NCBI GenBank assembly: GCA_947454155.1
Contig: CANGIT010000001.1
Location: forward strand, 62,001 to 126,000
Length of the DNA: 64,000 bases
Reading direction: 5' to 3'
Origin: Chitinophagaceae bacterium
Lineage (GTDB): Bacteria > Bacteroidota > Bacteroidia > Chitinophagales > Chitinophagaceae
Made by a program: the position numbers and the translations under genes. Below are positions 1 through 9,565 of the stretch, piece by piece. Numbering within the stretch: the stretch's first letter is position 1; every line of letters starts with the position of its first letter. Under the pieces are notes generated by a model, which was given only the letters and a program-made list of their open reading frames with translations, made no database searches and was not told the origin of the DNA.

Positions 1-399
1 GGGTTGTAATTCAATATGGTTGATGGCGCCATCCCAATGCAGGTAAGGCATCCACGCAACATTCACCAACGCCGGAGCATTCCTTTGACTAAAGCTATTG
101 TTGACTCCATGACTCAGCGCATGGTCGTAATTGGAAAATGCTGCAAATTGTTGATGACAATTGGCGCAACTTACCTCTCCATCGCTGCTGAGTTGACCAT
201 CGTAAAACAATTTTTTTCCCAGCTGAAAACCTTCTTCAGTGAGTTTATTGTATTTGAAAATAGGTTTTGGCGCAGGCCAGCTTTTAGGGTATAAAAAAGG
301 AATGGGCTGGGGTTTTACAGACGCTGGCGGATTGAATCCTTCCACAATCAAACCCAATGTGAATAAGCAAAAAAAAGATATGATGAATCTGGTTTTCAA
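1..399 (-). CDS. Di-heme cytochrome c peroxidase (MauG/CCP family), C-terminal part cut off by window start
   Basis: Minus-strand translation from TTG(399) reads LKTRFIISFFCLFTLG...GKKLFYDGQLSSDGEVSCANCHQQFAAFSNYDHALSHGV...RNAPALVNVAWMPYLHWDGA; CxxCH heme motif and RNAPAL.N motif; in-frame stop just upstream of the TTG. Confidence 0.75.
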   Translation of the reverse strand, partial: MKTRFIISFFCLFTLGLIVEGFNPPASVKPQPIPFLYPKSWPAPKPIFKYNKLTEEGFQLGKKLFYDGQLSSDGEVSCANCHQQFAAFSNYDHALSHGVNNSFSQRNAPALVNVAWMPYLHWDGAINHIELQP

Positions 400-408
400 C
401 GGTTGAAA

Positions 409-813
409 TCAATTATGAAAAGAAATCTTTTTCCGGCCTTCCTTTTTTTGGCCTTCAATTTTTTTTGTCTCCAATCTTTTTTCTTTGGCCGCTTTGGTTG
501 GTTTAGTCGTTTTTCTTTTTTTGGGGATGATCAAGGCCTTGGTGATCCAGGTATTCATCTTTTGCATCACGTCCTGTTTATTTGAGAGTTGCGTACGGGC
601 TACCTGACTTTTGGCGATTAAAAAACCTTCCTGGTTTATTTTGTTGACAAGTTTCTTTTCAATGCGTTCTTTTTCTTCTGATGTAAAAAGTTTCGAGTGT
701 TGCACATGCCAATAACCTTCCACCATGGTTTCTACCTTGTTTACATTTTGTCCGCCCTTTCCTCCGCTTCGGGCTGTTTTGAATTTTATTTCATGGGAAA
801 CGTCTGCCATCAT
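409..813 (-). CDS. arfB: Peptidyl-tRNA hydrolase / alternative ribosome-rescue factor ArfB-like
   Basis: GGQ motif in SGGKGGQNVNKVET, short protein, long Lys/Arg-rich C-terminal tail. Confidence 0.85.
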   Translation of the reverse strand: MMADVSHEIKFKTARSGGKGGQNVNKVETMVEGYWHVQHSKLFTSEEKERIEKKLVNKINQEGFLIAKSQVARTQLSNKQDVMQKMNTWITKALIIPKKRKTTKPTKAAKEKRLETKKIEGQKKEGRKKISFHN

Positions 814-912
814 ACCAAAATTACCAATAAAAGGCCCTAAAAGGAAAATCGGGCTGTTTTCCGGGGGTTAAATATTTTCTTAACCGAAAAAAATTGTACA
901 TTTTTGCATCTC

Positions 913-1692
913 ATGGTCAATACCGGCTTAAATAACAATATTTATCAGTCCCTCGTTGAAAGAAAACATCGCCAGTGTAAATCATTCGCTGTGCTGATAG
1001 ACCCCGACAAAGTGGATGATCAGTCAATGGAGGAATTGATTCCATTGGTCATAGATGCCGGTGTAGATTATCTTTTCGTAGGGGGTAGTTTGGTGGTATC
1101 CTCATACCTTGATGATTGCGTGCAACTGATAAAGCAACACACCAATATTCCGGTGATTTTATTTCCGGGGTCTCCCTCTCAAATTTCAAAATACGCCGAC
1201 GCGCTCTTGTATCTTTCATTAATCAGTGGAAGAAATCCCGAGCTGTTAATTGGTCAACATGTGGTATCTGCGCCTTTTGTAAAACAAAGCGGCTTGGAAA
1301 TCATGTCCACAGGTTATATGGTCGTAGACGGAGGTGCTCCTACCACAGTGTCTTACATCAGCAATGCCAGTCCATTGCCTTCAGACAAGAATGATATTGC
1401 CATGTGTACAGCAATGGCAGGAGAAATGCTGGGTATGAAGTTGATATACATGGATGCCGGAAGCGGAGCCAAAAGACCAGTATCAGAATCCATGATCCGT
1501 AAAGTAGCCTCTTGTATAAGCGTTCCGTTGATCGTAGGCGGTGGCATCACTTCCCCCGAAAAGGCTTACCTCAATGTGAAAGCGGGCGCTGATGTGATTG
1601 TAGTGGGCAATGCGATAGAAAAAGATGCTTCCCTGATTAAAGAGATGGCGGCTGCCGTTCATTCCGGTGCGACCAACGTTTCATCTTTTTAA
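913..1692 (+). CDS. Geranylgeranylglyceryl phosphate synthase family protein (PcrB/GGGPS-like)
   Basis: TIM-barrel prenyltransferase motifs: AVLIDPDK, YLFVGGS, VILFPGSPSQIS, YMDAGSGA, PLIVGGGI, GADVIVVGNAIE; ATG at 913 preferred over TTG at 904. Confidence 0.85.
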   Translation: MVNTGLNNNIYQSLVERKHRQCKSFAVLIDPDKVDDQSMEELIPLVIDAGVDYLFVGGSLVVSSYLDDCVQLIKQHTNIPVILFPGSPSQISKYADALLYLSLISGRNPELLIGQHVVSAPFVKQSGLEIMSTGYMVVDGGAPTTVSYISNASPLPSDKNDIAMCTAMAGEMLGMKLIYMDAGSGAKRPVSESMIRKVASCISVPLIVGGGITSPEKAYLNVKAGADVIVVGNAIEKDASLIKEMAAAVHSGATNVSSF

Positions 1693-1740
1693 TGGGCTTT
1701 TTCTCAATACTCTCTATCTTACACGTATTAAACCTCTTTA

Positions 1741-2778
1741 ATGTCCAACCCTCATCTCAACAACAATAAGGAAAATCTGCAGTCGGCAGACAAGGAATTT
1801 GAAAACAACATAAGGCCGGGTTATATCGCAGAATTCAGTGGCCAGCAACAGATCATCGACAATATCACCGTTTTTATCAAAGCCTCCAAAATGAGGGGCG
1901 AAGCATTAGATCATATTCTTTTTCATGGCCCGCCCGGATTGGGCAAAACCACTTTGTCGAGGATTGTTGCCAACGAAATGGGGGTGAGCATCAAGGAAAC
2001 CTCTGGACCTGTCATTGAAAAGCCGGGCGACCTCGCCGGATTACTCACCAATCTAGAACCTAATGATGTATTGTTCATCGATGAAATTCATCGGCTTAGT
2101 ACGGTAGTTGAAGAATATCTCTATGCGGCGATGGAAGATTTTCGCATCGATATCATGATTGACAGCGGACCTAATGCCAGAAGCGTACAGTTGAATCTTA
2201 ATCCTTTCACACTTATTGGCGCCACCACTCGCAGTGGTTTACTTACAGCTCCTTTGTTGTCGAGATTCGGCATCAAATCACGACTGGAATATTACGATGC
2301 TGAAACATTGAAAAACATTCTTCTCAGAAGCGCCGGTATACTCAATTCAAAAATCACAAGTGATGCGGCATCTGAAATTGCAAGAAGAAGCAGAGGCACA
2401 CCAAGAATTGCCAATGGGCTACTGCGAAGGGTCAGAGATTTTGCCCAAGTTTTGGGTAATGGTGTAATTGATATGAATATCACCAAGCATTCGCTCAAGG
2501 CTTTGAATGTGGATGAACATGGCCTTGACGAAATGGATAATCGTATTTTGGGTGCCATCATTGAAAAATTCAAGGGAGGGCCAGTGGGTATTACCACTAT
2601 CGCTACAGCAGTTGGGGAAGAGCCCGGAACGCTGGAAGAAGTATATGAGCCATTTCTGATTCAGGAGGGATTCATCATGCGAACACCAAGAGGAAGGGAG
2701 GCTACGGAAAAAGCCTACAGGCACTTAGGAAAAGTGCCGCACAAAGGCGGCACTCAGAGGGATTTATTTGGGGGTTAA
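1741..2778 (+). CDS. ruvB: Holliday junction branch migration DNA helicase RuvB
   Basis: Walker [12 protein letters not shown], Walker [19 protein letters not shown] sensor, C-terminal winged helix [10 protein letters not shown]. Confidence 0.98.
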   Translation: MSNPHLNNNKENLQSADKEFENNIRPGYIAEFSGQQQIIDNITVFIKASKMRGEALDHILFHGPPGLGKTTLSRIVANEMGVSIKETSGPVIEKPGDLAGLLTNLEPNDVLFIDEIHRLSTVVEEYLYAAMEDFRIDIMIDSGPNARSVQLNLNPFTLIGATTRSGLLTAPLLSRFGIKSRLEYYDAETLKNILLRSAGILNSKITSDAASEIARRSRGTPRIANGLLRRVRDFAQVLGNGVIDMNITKHSLKALNVDEHGLDEMDNRILGAIIEKFKGGPVGITTIATAVGEEPGTLEEVYEPFLIQEGFIMRTPRGREATEKAYRHLGKVPHKGGTQRDLFGG

Positions 2779-2789
2779 GAAACTTAAGA

Positions 2790-3491
2790 TTAAGCCACTC
2801 GCTCTACTAGTCTGAAACCATTTCCATGGATGTTTACAATTTCCAGATGCTCATCTTCTTTCAGGTATTTACGAAGTTTGGCGATATATACATCCATGCT
2901 GCGACCATTAAAGTAGGTGTCGCTGCCCCAGATTCTTTTTAAAGCGGCTTCACGTGGCAGCAAATCGTTTTTATATTCAGCAAGCATTTTCAACAATTCA
3001 TTTTCTTTGGGAGATAAGGTGACGGTTTTACCGGCAAAGGTCAGTTCGCGTAAGCGGGGATTGAAATGATAATTACCCAAATCGAACTCGGCGTTGGCTT
3101 CTTCGCGATGTACCTCCTCATTGCGCTTGATGATGGCTTTGATTTTATGGAGTAACACCTCGCTATCGAACGGCTTGGTGATATAATCATCCGCGCCTAA
3201 TTTATAACCTTGAATAATGTCGTCTTTCATGGTTTTAGCACTCAGGAAGAAAAGTGGCACATCGGGATTGACATCTCTGATTTCCTCGGCTACGGTGAAG
3301 CCATCCATGTTGGGCATCATTACATCCAGGAGACAGATATCGAACTTTTCTCTTTGAAAAGCAGCCAGTCCTAAGCGGCCGTCTCTCTCCAGTGTAACAT
3401 CGTAATCGTTCAATTCAAGATAGTTTTTCAATACCATTCCGAGGTTGGAGTCATCTTCGCAAAGCAAGATTTTTGGTTTTACTGTTTCCAT
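2790..3491 (-). CDS. Response regulator transcription factor, OmpR/PhoB family
   Basis: Receiver domain (CEDDSNLG, LLDVMMPNMDGF, K in YITKPF) and winged-helix DNA-binding C-terminus (SPKENELLKML...SMDVYIAKLRKYL). Confidence 0.93.
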   Translation of the reverse strand: METVKPKILLCEDDSNLGMVLKNYLELNDYDVTLERDGRLGLAAFQREKFDICLLDVMMPNMDGFTVAEEIRDVNPDVPLFFLSAKTMKDDIIQGYKLGADDYITKPFDSEVLLHKIKAIIKRNEEVHREEANAEFDLGNYHFNPRLRELTFAGKTVTLSPKENELLKMLAEYKNDLLPREAALKRIWGSDTYFNGRSMDVYIAKLRKYLKEDEHLEIVNIHGNGFRLVERVA

Positions 3492-3662
3492 GGCAATTCG
3501 TTTTTGTTAACTCCAAATTATATCAATGATTTATTAATTCACGAAAAATCAGAATAATTTTTTGTTAAAGGGAAATGATGATTTAAAATTCAGTAATAAA
3601 AGAATCAAAAAGCCAGCAATTATTTTATGCCATTTAGCAAGTGAACTGTTGTTGAGTAGGCG

Positions 3663-4637
3663 TCATCTCTTATGGCGTTCAAATCTTTTGTCGGTAAGGG
3701 TTTTAAGGAATGCCACAAGGTCTTTCTTTTCCGAATCGGTGAGTCCTAAAGGCTTTTGTAATGAACTGTCGATATTCACAGCATGAGGCACGAATCGACG
3801 CGGGTTATTGTAATAATCAATCACTTGCTCAAGCGTGCTGAACATGCCATTGTGCATGTAAGGAGCCGTTACTGCAATATTTCTGAGTCCCGGAGTTTTG
3901 AATTTCCCCAGGTCATTGATGTTTTTGCTGATTTTCATTCTTCCGCTGTCATTCAATTGTCTTCCGTCAAACAAGCCGATGTTCTTAAATCCATCATCTG
4001 TAAAATCTTCCATGAAATGGCAGTCAAAACATTTGGCTTTATCGCCGATGAATAATTTTCTACCTCTTTCTTCTGTCGCGGAAAGATGACCTGTGTTGTT
4101 GCTCCAATCATCGAATTTACTGTTGACCGTTTCCAGCGTTTTTTCGAAAGCAGCAAAAGCGGCTCCCAGATTATTTTCATTAGGGGCTTCATGAAAGACG
4201 TCCTGAAAATAATCACGGTAAAGTTGATTTTTATTTAACCGGTTGATGGCTGTAGAAATGGGCAATCCCATTTCATCTGGATTTGAGATCGGCATCAAGG
4301 CTTGTTCTTCAAGTGACGCAGCTCGTCCATCTATAAAAAAGTAAGGCCTGTTTTTCATGTTTAATACAGAGGGCGTATTTCTGGCTGTGGGCTTGCCGCC
4401 AATGCCCTTGCTAAATGCCATTGTGTCGGCAAATGCAAATTCGGGTTGATGACAACTGGCGCAGCTGATGGAAGAGTCCAAAGAAAGCAGCTTTTCGTGA
4501 AACAGCATTTCTCCTAAATTTGCCTTGCTGATTTTTGGGTCATTTAATGGCATGACGGAAGCGCTTAAGATCGCAATGGAAAGGATAATAATTACAATGA
4601 GATGTATTGCTTTCACAATTGCAAAGTTAAGCTGCAC
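3663..4637 (-). CDS. Di-heme cytochrome c peroxidase family protein
   Basis: Signal peptide/TM, two CxxCH motifs (CASCH, CFDCH), RNTPSVLNM, APYMHNGMFSTLEQVIDYYN. Confidence 0.92.
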   Translation of the reverse strand: MQLNFAIVKAIHLIVIIILSIAILSASVMPLNDPKISKANLGEMLFHEKLLSLDSSISCASCHQPEFAFADTMAFSKGIGGKPTARNTPSVLNMKNRPYFFIDGRAASLEEQALMPISNPDEMGLPISTAINRLNKNQLYRDYFQDVFHEAPNENNLGAAFAAFEKTLETVNSKFDDWSNNTGHLSATEERGRKLFIGDKAKCFDCHFMEDFTDDGFKNIGLFDGRQLNDSGRMKISKNINDLGKFKTPGLRNIAVTAPYMHNGMFSTLEQVIDYYNNPRRFVPHAVNIDSSLQKPLGLTDSEKKDLVAFLKTLTDKRFERHKR

Positions 4638-4691
4638 ACATTGATTATCCTGTTGATTTTGTTTTGAGATTCACGGAAGATTGTATGGTTA

Positions 4692-4699
4692 TAATTTTG
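4692..4699 (+). promoter_or_regulatory. Putative TAnnTTTG -7 element (TAATTTTG) of a possible intergenic transcript
   Basis: TAATTTTG match; TTTG at 4663-4666 is 25 nt upstream, longer than the usual spacing. Confidence 0.3.
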
Positions 4700-4911
4700 A
4701 AAAAGTAATTCAAAAAAAATAAAAGAAGATCGTGTGATTGCCAGCCACTAGTAGACTTTTTATCACTTCAATCTGTTCTTTATCAATCTGTTCATTAATG
4801 GTCATTAAAAAATTATCGGCTATAAAAATATTATCCGAAAAAAAAATTGGAATAAAGACAATTGCTATCTATCTTCGTTTCGGTTTTTCATAGGATATTG
4901 GATTTTAAAGC

Positions 4912-4948
4912 GGGACTAGATATCTATCTTGGTCCCTTTTTATTTTTT
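4912..4948 (+). terminator. Rho-independent terminator with no + strand gene upstream
   Basis: GGGACtaGATAtcTATCttgGTCCC followed by TTTTTATTTTTT; U-tract only on the + strand. Confidence 0.6.
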
Positions 4949-4976
4949 ATAAGTTACCATTGGGGTAGCATTACTT

Positions 4977-6887
4977 TTACTTCTTGCAACTGTATCTTCC
5001 TTCGCTGTCTATCAGAATCAATAGCTCATCTTGCATATACTTCAGCACCTGTTTAACTTGATGTATTTCGAGATCAATTGTCTTCTCTCTGATTTCCTCA
5101 AAGCTTACAGGTTTTAAAGAGGCCAATTTATTTATGATTTGACTTATCGCTTCAAATTGTTGTTTGGAAATTTTCTTTGTGGTGTTTGTAGCACAATTGT
5201 CGCAAATTTCGCAGGGTTTTGCATCGGCATCATTGAAATAATTCGCTATCATCATACTTCTGCATAAACTTTTGTCTGTGGCATAATGAATCATCGCCTT
5301 GATTCTTTCCAAATGTTTTTCTTTTCTTTTTCTGATGGATGCCATATTAAATCGATAATCGTCGCGGTACATCCTGTTGCGCAGCAAAGTGAGCTGAGGC
5401 TTTTCGCTTTGTGGTTTATATTGAACAATGCCTATTTGATGTAAAAAAATCAGCTGTTTGCTTACTTGTTCAGTTGTGATTCTTAATATGCCTGCCAGCT
5501 GTCGTTCAAATATCGATGTAGGGTAGTTGAAAATTCCTTCGTAATTCCTAAGTAGCGCCCTGATCATTTCTACTGTGCCGGAGTAATTATTTTCCACCGT
5601 TCTCATTTCCTCTTTAGAGCAGGTGAAGGATAGTTGAGATGGTTTGTATGCCGACTCTGTCAAATAAAGCAATCCTTCCTGCGACAGTGTTTGCAGCACA
5701 TAATTGGTTTGAACAGGGTGCAGCTTGAATGCGTTTGCAAATGTGCTGATATCAAAGTCGAATGTCTGACCCTCACCTGCGCCTGCAGGCACCTGAAGAT
5801 GATTCATCAGCGCTGCATAGATTTGTTTCAGTATTTCAGGTTCGGGATACCGTAAAGTATTGGTTTGATATAAATCATCGGCTTCACGCTGGTCGAAAAG
5901 CAGTACTACATTCGAAGATTTTCCGTCTCTTCCTGCTCTTCCTGCCTCCTGGTAATAATTCTCCAGACTTTCGGGTATGCTGAAGTGGACCACACATCTC
6001 ACATCTGGCTTGTCGATGCCCATGCCGAATGCGTTGGTGCAAACAATGATGCTGATTTTATTTCGTATCCAGTCTTCCTGCTTTTTATTTCGTTCTTCTT
6101 TTTTCAAACCGGCATGGTAAAAATCGGCACTGAAGCCATGCATTTTCAAAAGGGCCGCCGTTTCTTCGGTTTGACGTCGGCTTTTGGCGTACACAATGGC
6201 TGAACCTGAATTCTTTTTCAATAGTTCAATCAGTGTTATGGCTTTAGATTCCGGCGTCATCACATGATATGCGATGTTGGGTCGTTCAAATGATTGCTGA
6301 AACCTCTGATGTTTTTTTTGAAAAGATAATTTCTCACAAATGTCATCTTGCACTTCTTTGGTGGCTGATGCGGTGAGGGCAATGATGGCAACACCGGGAA
6401 GTTGTTGGCGTAGCGCAGCAATCTTTAAGTAGGAAGGCCTGAAATCGTAACCCCACTGCGATATGCAATGTGCCTCATCTATGGCAATCAATGTGGTTTG
6501 CATTGCCGGCAAATATTCTAGAAACAATCTGCTTTCCAATCTTTCGGGAGAAAGGTATACGAATTTGTATCTTCCGGACGCTGCATCTTCCATTGCTTTT
6601 TTTACTTCGCGATAGGAGAGTCCTGAATGAATGGCGATGGCCGAAATTCCTCGTTGGTTAAGATTTTCCACCTGGTCATTGATCAACGCAATCAAAGGTG
6701 AAACCACCAGGCAGACACCCGGTTTCATCAGGGCAGGAACTTGAAAACAAATTGATTTGCCGCCGCCCGTAGGCAGCAAGGCCAGCACATCTTCGTTGCG
6801 GATGACAGCATTCACTATGTCTTCCTGCAAGGGTCGAAAATGGTCGTAACCCCAGTATTGTTTCAATATGGTTCGGGCATCACTCAA
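4977..6887 (-). CDS. recQ: ATP-dependent DNA helicase RecQ
   Basis: LPTGGGKSICFQVPAL, DEAHCISQWGYDFRPSY, QEAGRAGRDG, Zn-binding CEICDNC; no evident HRDC domain. Confidence 0.96.
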   Translation of the reverse strand: MSDARTILKQYWGYDHFRPLQEDIVNAVIRNEDVLALLPTGGGKSICFQVPALMKPGVCLVVSPLIALINDQVENLNQRGISAIAIHSGLSYREVKKAMEDAASGRYKFVYLSPERLESRLFLEYLPAMQTTLIAIDEAHCISQWGYDFRPSYLKIAALRQQLPGVAIIALTASATKEVQDDICEKLSFQKKHQRFQQSFERPNIAYHVMTPESKAITLIELLKKNSGSAIVYAKSRRQTEETAALLKMHGFSADFYHAGLKKEERNKKQEDWIRNKISIIVCTNAFGMGIDKPDVRCVVHFSIPESLENYYQEAGRAGRDGKSSNVVLLFDQREADDLYQTNTLRYPEPEILKQIYAALMNHLQVPAGAGEGQTFDFDISTFANAFKLHPVQTNYVLQTLSQEGLLYLTESAYKPSQLSFTCSKEEMRTVENNYSGTVEMIRALLRNYEGIFNYPTSIFERQLAGILRITTEQVSKQLIFLHQIGIVQYKPQSEKPQLTLLRNRMYRDDYRFNMASIRKRKEKHLERIKAMIHYATDKSLCRSMMIANYFNDADAKPCEICDNCATNTTKKISKQQFEAISQIINKLASLKPVSFEEIREKTIDLEIHQVKQVLKYMQDELLILIDSEGRYSCKK

Positions 6888-6908
6888 TTTGTAAAGGAAG
6901 AACTCAAA

Positions 6909-9023
6909 TTAATAAACCTTTTTGATATACAACTGTAAAGAAATTACAGCCAACATCACATCACTGAAGCCCATGGCCAATGCGGAGAAAGTTGGCGTAA
7001 GAAAGCCCAAAGCGGCAACAGGAATAGCTACAATATTGTAAGCAAAGGCCCAGAAAAGATTCTGTCGAATGGTCAAATAGGTGTGCTTGCCCAATCCCAA
7101 ACCCATTGGCAGGTATCTAAGTCCTTTGTTCATCAATATCACATCGGCTTGTTGAGCGGCAAGCGCCGATGCTTCACTTAACGAAATGCCAAGCGTGGCT
7201 TTTGCCAATGCAGGTGCATCATTGATGCCATCGCCTACCATGGCAGTGGGACTGATCAGGTTTAAAGCTTCAATTTTTTTCAGTTTCATTTCGGGTGTAT
7301 GGGAGGCAAATACCTCATGGATACCAAGTTCTTTTGCCACAAGAATTGCCTTGTCTTTATGATCGCCGGTAAGCAATATCGTTTTGATCTGTTGTTGGTT
7401 CATCCAACGCACCACATCCGCAGCTTCAGGTCTGATTTCATCTTTGATGTCTATCCATCCCAACGACGCCCCGTTTTTATAAACATGTATGTTATGTACT
7501 GATTCATTTTCACTTGTTGAGTTTTGAATTTTTGCTCTTACTTCATAAACATTGCCTTCTTCATCTTCGCCTCTTACACCCATGCCTTTGATCTCTTCCG
7601 CTTTTTTCCATCTGACCACCTTGCTGTCTTTCCACTCCAGTACAATGCTTTTTGCAATGGGATGGTTGGAATATTTTTCGAGGGAGAAGACGATGGATTT
7701 AAACTGCTGGTCGCTGATGTCGGTATGGTACTGTTGTACCACAAATCGGCCAGTTGTGAGAGTGCCGGTTTTATCAAACACGATTTGCCTGATATTCTTA
7801 AAAGACTCAAGAGCAGCTGCGTTTCTGAAAATGATGCCGTGCTTTGCTGCTCTGCCCATGCCCACCGATATGGCCGCAGGCGTGGCCAATCCCATGGCGC
7901 AGGGACAGGAAATGACCAGTACCGCGATGGCTCTCATCATAGATTCAACCCCATCCACACCAAAACCGAAATGATTGACGCCATATGTAAGCAAGGAGAT
8001 GATCAGCACAGCCGGAACAAATACCGCACTGATGCGGTCGGCCAGCTTTTGCATGGGTGGCTTTTCGTTTTGAGCTTCTTGCGCCATGCGGAGAATGCCT
8101 GATAGCACAGTATCCTTTCCTGTGGCAGCTACTTGTGCTTTAACGGTACCACTTTCGAGTATGCTTCCGCCAAGCAGAAAATCTTTTTTTGTCTTTGTAA
8201 TTGGCAAACTTTCTCCGGTAATGATGGCTTCATTCACACTACCATCACCCCAAAGAATTTTACAATCGATAGGAACTGTTTCGCCTGTTCTGATCAATAT
8301 CAGATCGCCTGTTTTCAACTGTGTGTTTTCCAGGGGGAAGATCTGCTCCTGGTGTTGATCGTCGAAGGCAATCATGTTGGCCATCACCCGCTGCGATTGC
8401 GCCAGTTTATTCAAGGACTTCCTCGTCGATTGCATGGCGGCTTCCTCGAGGTAATTTCCAAGAAAAACCAGTGTGATGATCGAGGCTGTGGTTTCAAAAA
8501 AAAGATAAGTGTGGTTTTGAAGCCAGAACATACCGGCCAGGCTGTATAAGAAAGAGATGGAAGAACCTAAGGCTACCAGCACGTTCATGTTCGGTATGCC
8601 ACTCCGTAAACTCATCCAGGCACTTTTGCCAAAATAGCGCATGCCCAATGCAAATACGGGCAGGCATAACGACAGTTGTACCCAAGGCAGACTCAACCAG
8701 TGCAGGTCAAACCAATGATGAAACATATGCAACATCAGCAAGGCGGTAAATGGCAAAGTGAATAAAAAACGCTGCTTGTTATTTTGCAGTAATTTTTTTT
8801 TCGGCGTTGTTGTAGTTGCTTCATGAACCACCGTATAACCAAGCTGGCTGATGCCCGATTCAATTTGCTGCAGTTCTTTTTGTGAGGGGTTGATAAAACT
8901 TACTTTTCCGTCGATGGGATTTACCGACACTTCTTCCATGCCTTCTTTTTGGAGGTACTTGGTGATGCTGAGAGCGCAATTGCTGCAGGTCATGCCTTCT
9001 ACGGTCCAATCTGTCTTCTTCAT
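6909..9023 (-). CDS. Heavy-metal (copper) translocating P-type ATPase
   Basis: N-terminal HMA motif GMTCSNC, TM motif CPC (ISCPCAMGLATP), DKTGTLT, GDGINDAPAL; start set at ATG 9023 (MKKTDWTVEGMTCSNC). Confidence 0.95.
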   Translation of the reverse strand: MKKTDWTVEGMTCSNCALSITKYLQKEGMEEVSVNPIDGKVSFINPSQKELQQIESGISQLGYTVVHEATTTTPKKKLLQNNKQRFLFTLPFTALLMLHMFHHWFDLHWLSLPWVQLSLCLPVFALGMRYFGKSAWMSLRSGIPNMNVLVALGSSISFLYSLAGMFWLQNHTYLFFETTASIITLVFLGNYLEEAAMQSTRKSLNKLAQSQRVMANMIAFDDQHQEQIFPLENTQLKTGDLILIRTGETVPIDCKILWGDGSVNEAIITGESLPITKTKKDFLLGGSILESGTVKAQVAATGKDTVLSGILRMAQEAQNEKPPMQKLADRISAVFVPAVLIISLLTYGVNHFGFGVDGVESMMRAIAVLVISCPCAMGLATPAAISVGMGRAAKHGIIFRNAAALESFKNIRQIVFDKTGTLTTGRFVVQQYHTDISDQQFKSIVFSLEKYSNHPIAKSIVLEWKDSKVVRWKKAEEIKGMGVRGEDEEGNVYEVRAKIQNSTSENESVHNIHVYKNGASLGWIDIKDEIRPEAADVVRWMNQQQIKTILLTGDHKDKAILVAKELGIHEVFASHTPEMKLKKIEALNLISPTAMVGDGINDAPALAKATLGISLSEASALAAQQADVILMNKGLRYLPMGLGLGKHTYLTIRQNLFWAFAYNIVAIPVAALGFLTPTFSALAMGFSDVMLAVISLQLYIKKVY

Positions 9024-9056
9024 GTTTGCAGGGCAGGCGGGGTTTCTTGCCTTCTG

Positions 9057-9064
9057 CAAAATTA
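9057..9064 (-). promoter_or_regulatory. Putative -7 box (TAATTTTG) for copA-like gene
   Basis: TAATTTTGC on minus strand 34 nt upstream of ATG 9023. Confidence 0.4.
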
Positions 9065-9102
9065 TTTGATTCAATTTGCATCTGCCTTACTAATAATGAA
9101 AA

Positions 9103-9110
9103 TATCTTTG
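9103..9110 (+). promoter_or_regulatory. Putative -7 box TATCTTTG immediately upstream of tsaE ATG
   Basis: TATCTTTG-CGTC-ATG; matches Bacteroidota TAnnTTTG consensus. Confidence 0.5.
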
Positions 9111-9114
9111 CGTC

Positions 9115-9528
9115 ATGGAAATCAGTTTCAATCTGGAGGAAATCAATCATGCTGCCCGCGAATTCCTGCATATGTCAGGCAATGCCCGCTGTTTTGCTTT
9201 TCATGGTGAGATGGGTGCAGGGAAAACCACTTTTATAGCCAAAGTTTGCAAACTGTTGGGGGTTGCAGAAGGGCAGAGCAGTCCTACATTTTCCATCATC
9301 AACGAATATGTCACTCAACAAAAGGCTAGCATTTTCCATATTGATCTTTACCGTCTAAAGGACGAGCAGGAAGCTAAAGCGGCGGGCGTAGAGGATTGTA
9401 TCTTTTCAGGTAATTATTGTTTTGTGGAATGGCCCGAAAGAGCGGCATCGCTTTTTCCGGAAGGTACTGTTCATTGTTTTCTTTCTTTGGCAGGTCACGA
9501 CCGCAGAATCCTGCAATTAAAGTTGTAA
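9115..9528 (+). CDS. tsaE: tRNA threonylcarbamoyladenosine biosynthesis ATPase TsaE
   Basis: HGEMGAGKTTF Walker A, SSPTFSIINEY, IFHIDLYRL, FVEWPERA. Confidence 0.95.
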   Translation: MEISFNLEEINHAAREFLHMSGNARCFAFHGEMGAGKTTFIAKVCKLLGVAEGQSSPTFSIINEYVTQQKASIFHIDLYRLKDEQEAKAAGVEDCIFSGNYCFVEWPERAASLFPEGTVHCFLSLAGHDRRILQLKL

Positions 9529-9565
9529 CTTGTAAAGGCTTTTTCATCTATCATTCACACTGCTT

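Noticed and set aside
4862-5056. 64-aa plus-strand ORF running through the orphan terminator into recQ antisense
   Set aside because: Reads through a terminator hairpin and into the antisense of recQ; no motif; sRNA interpretation is preferred
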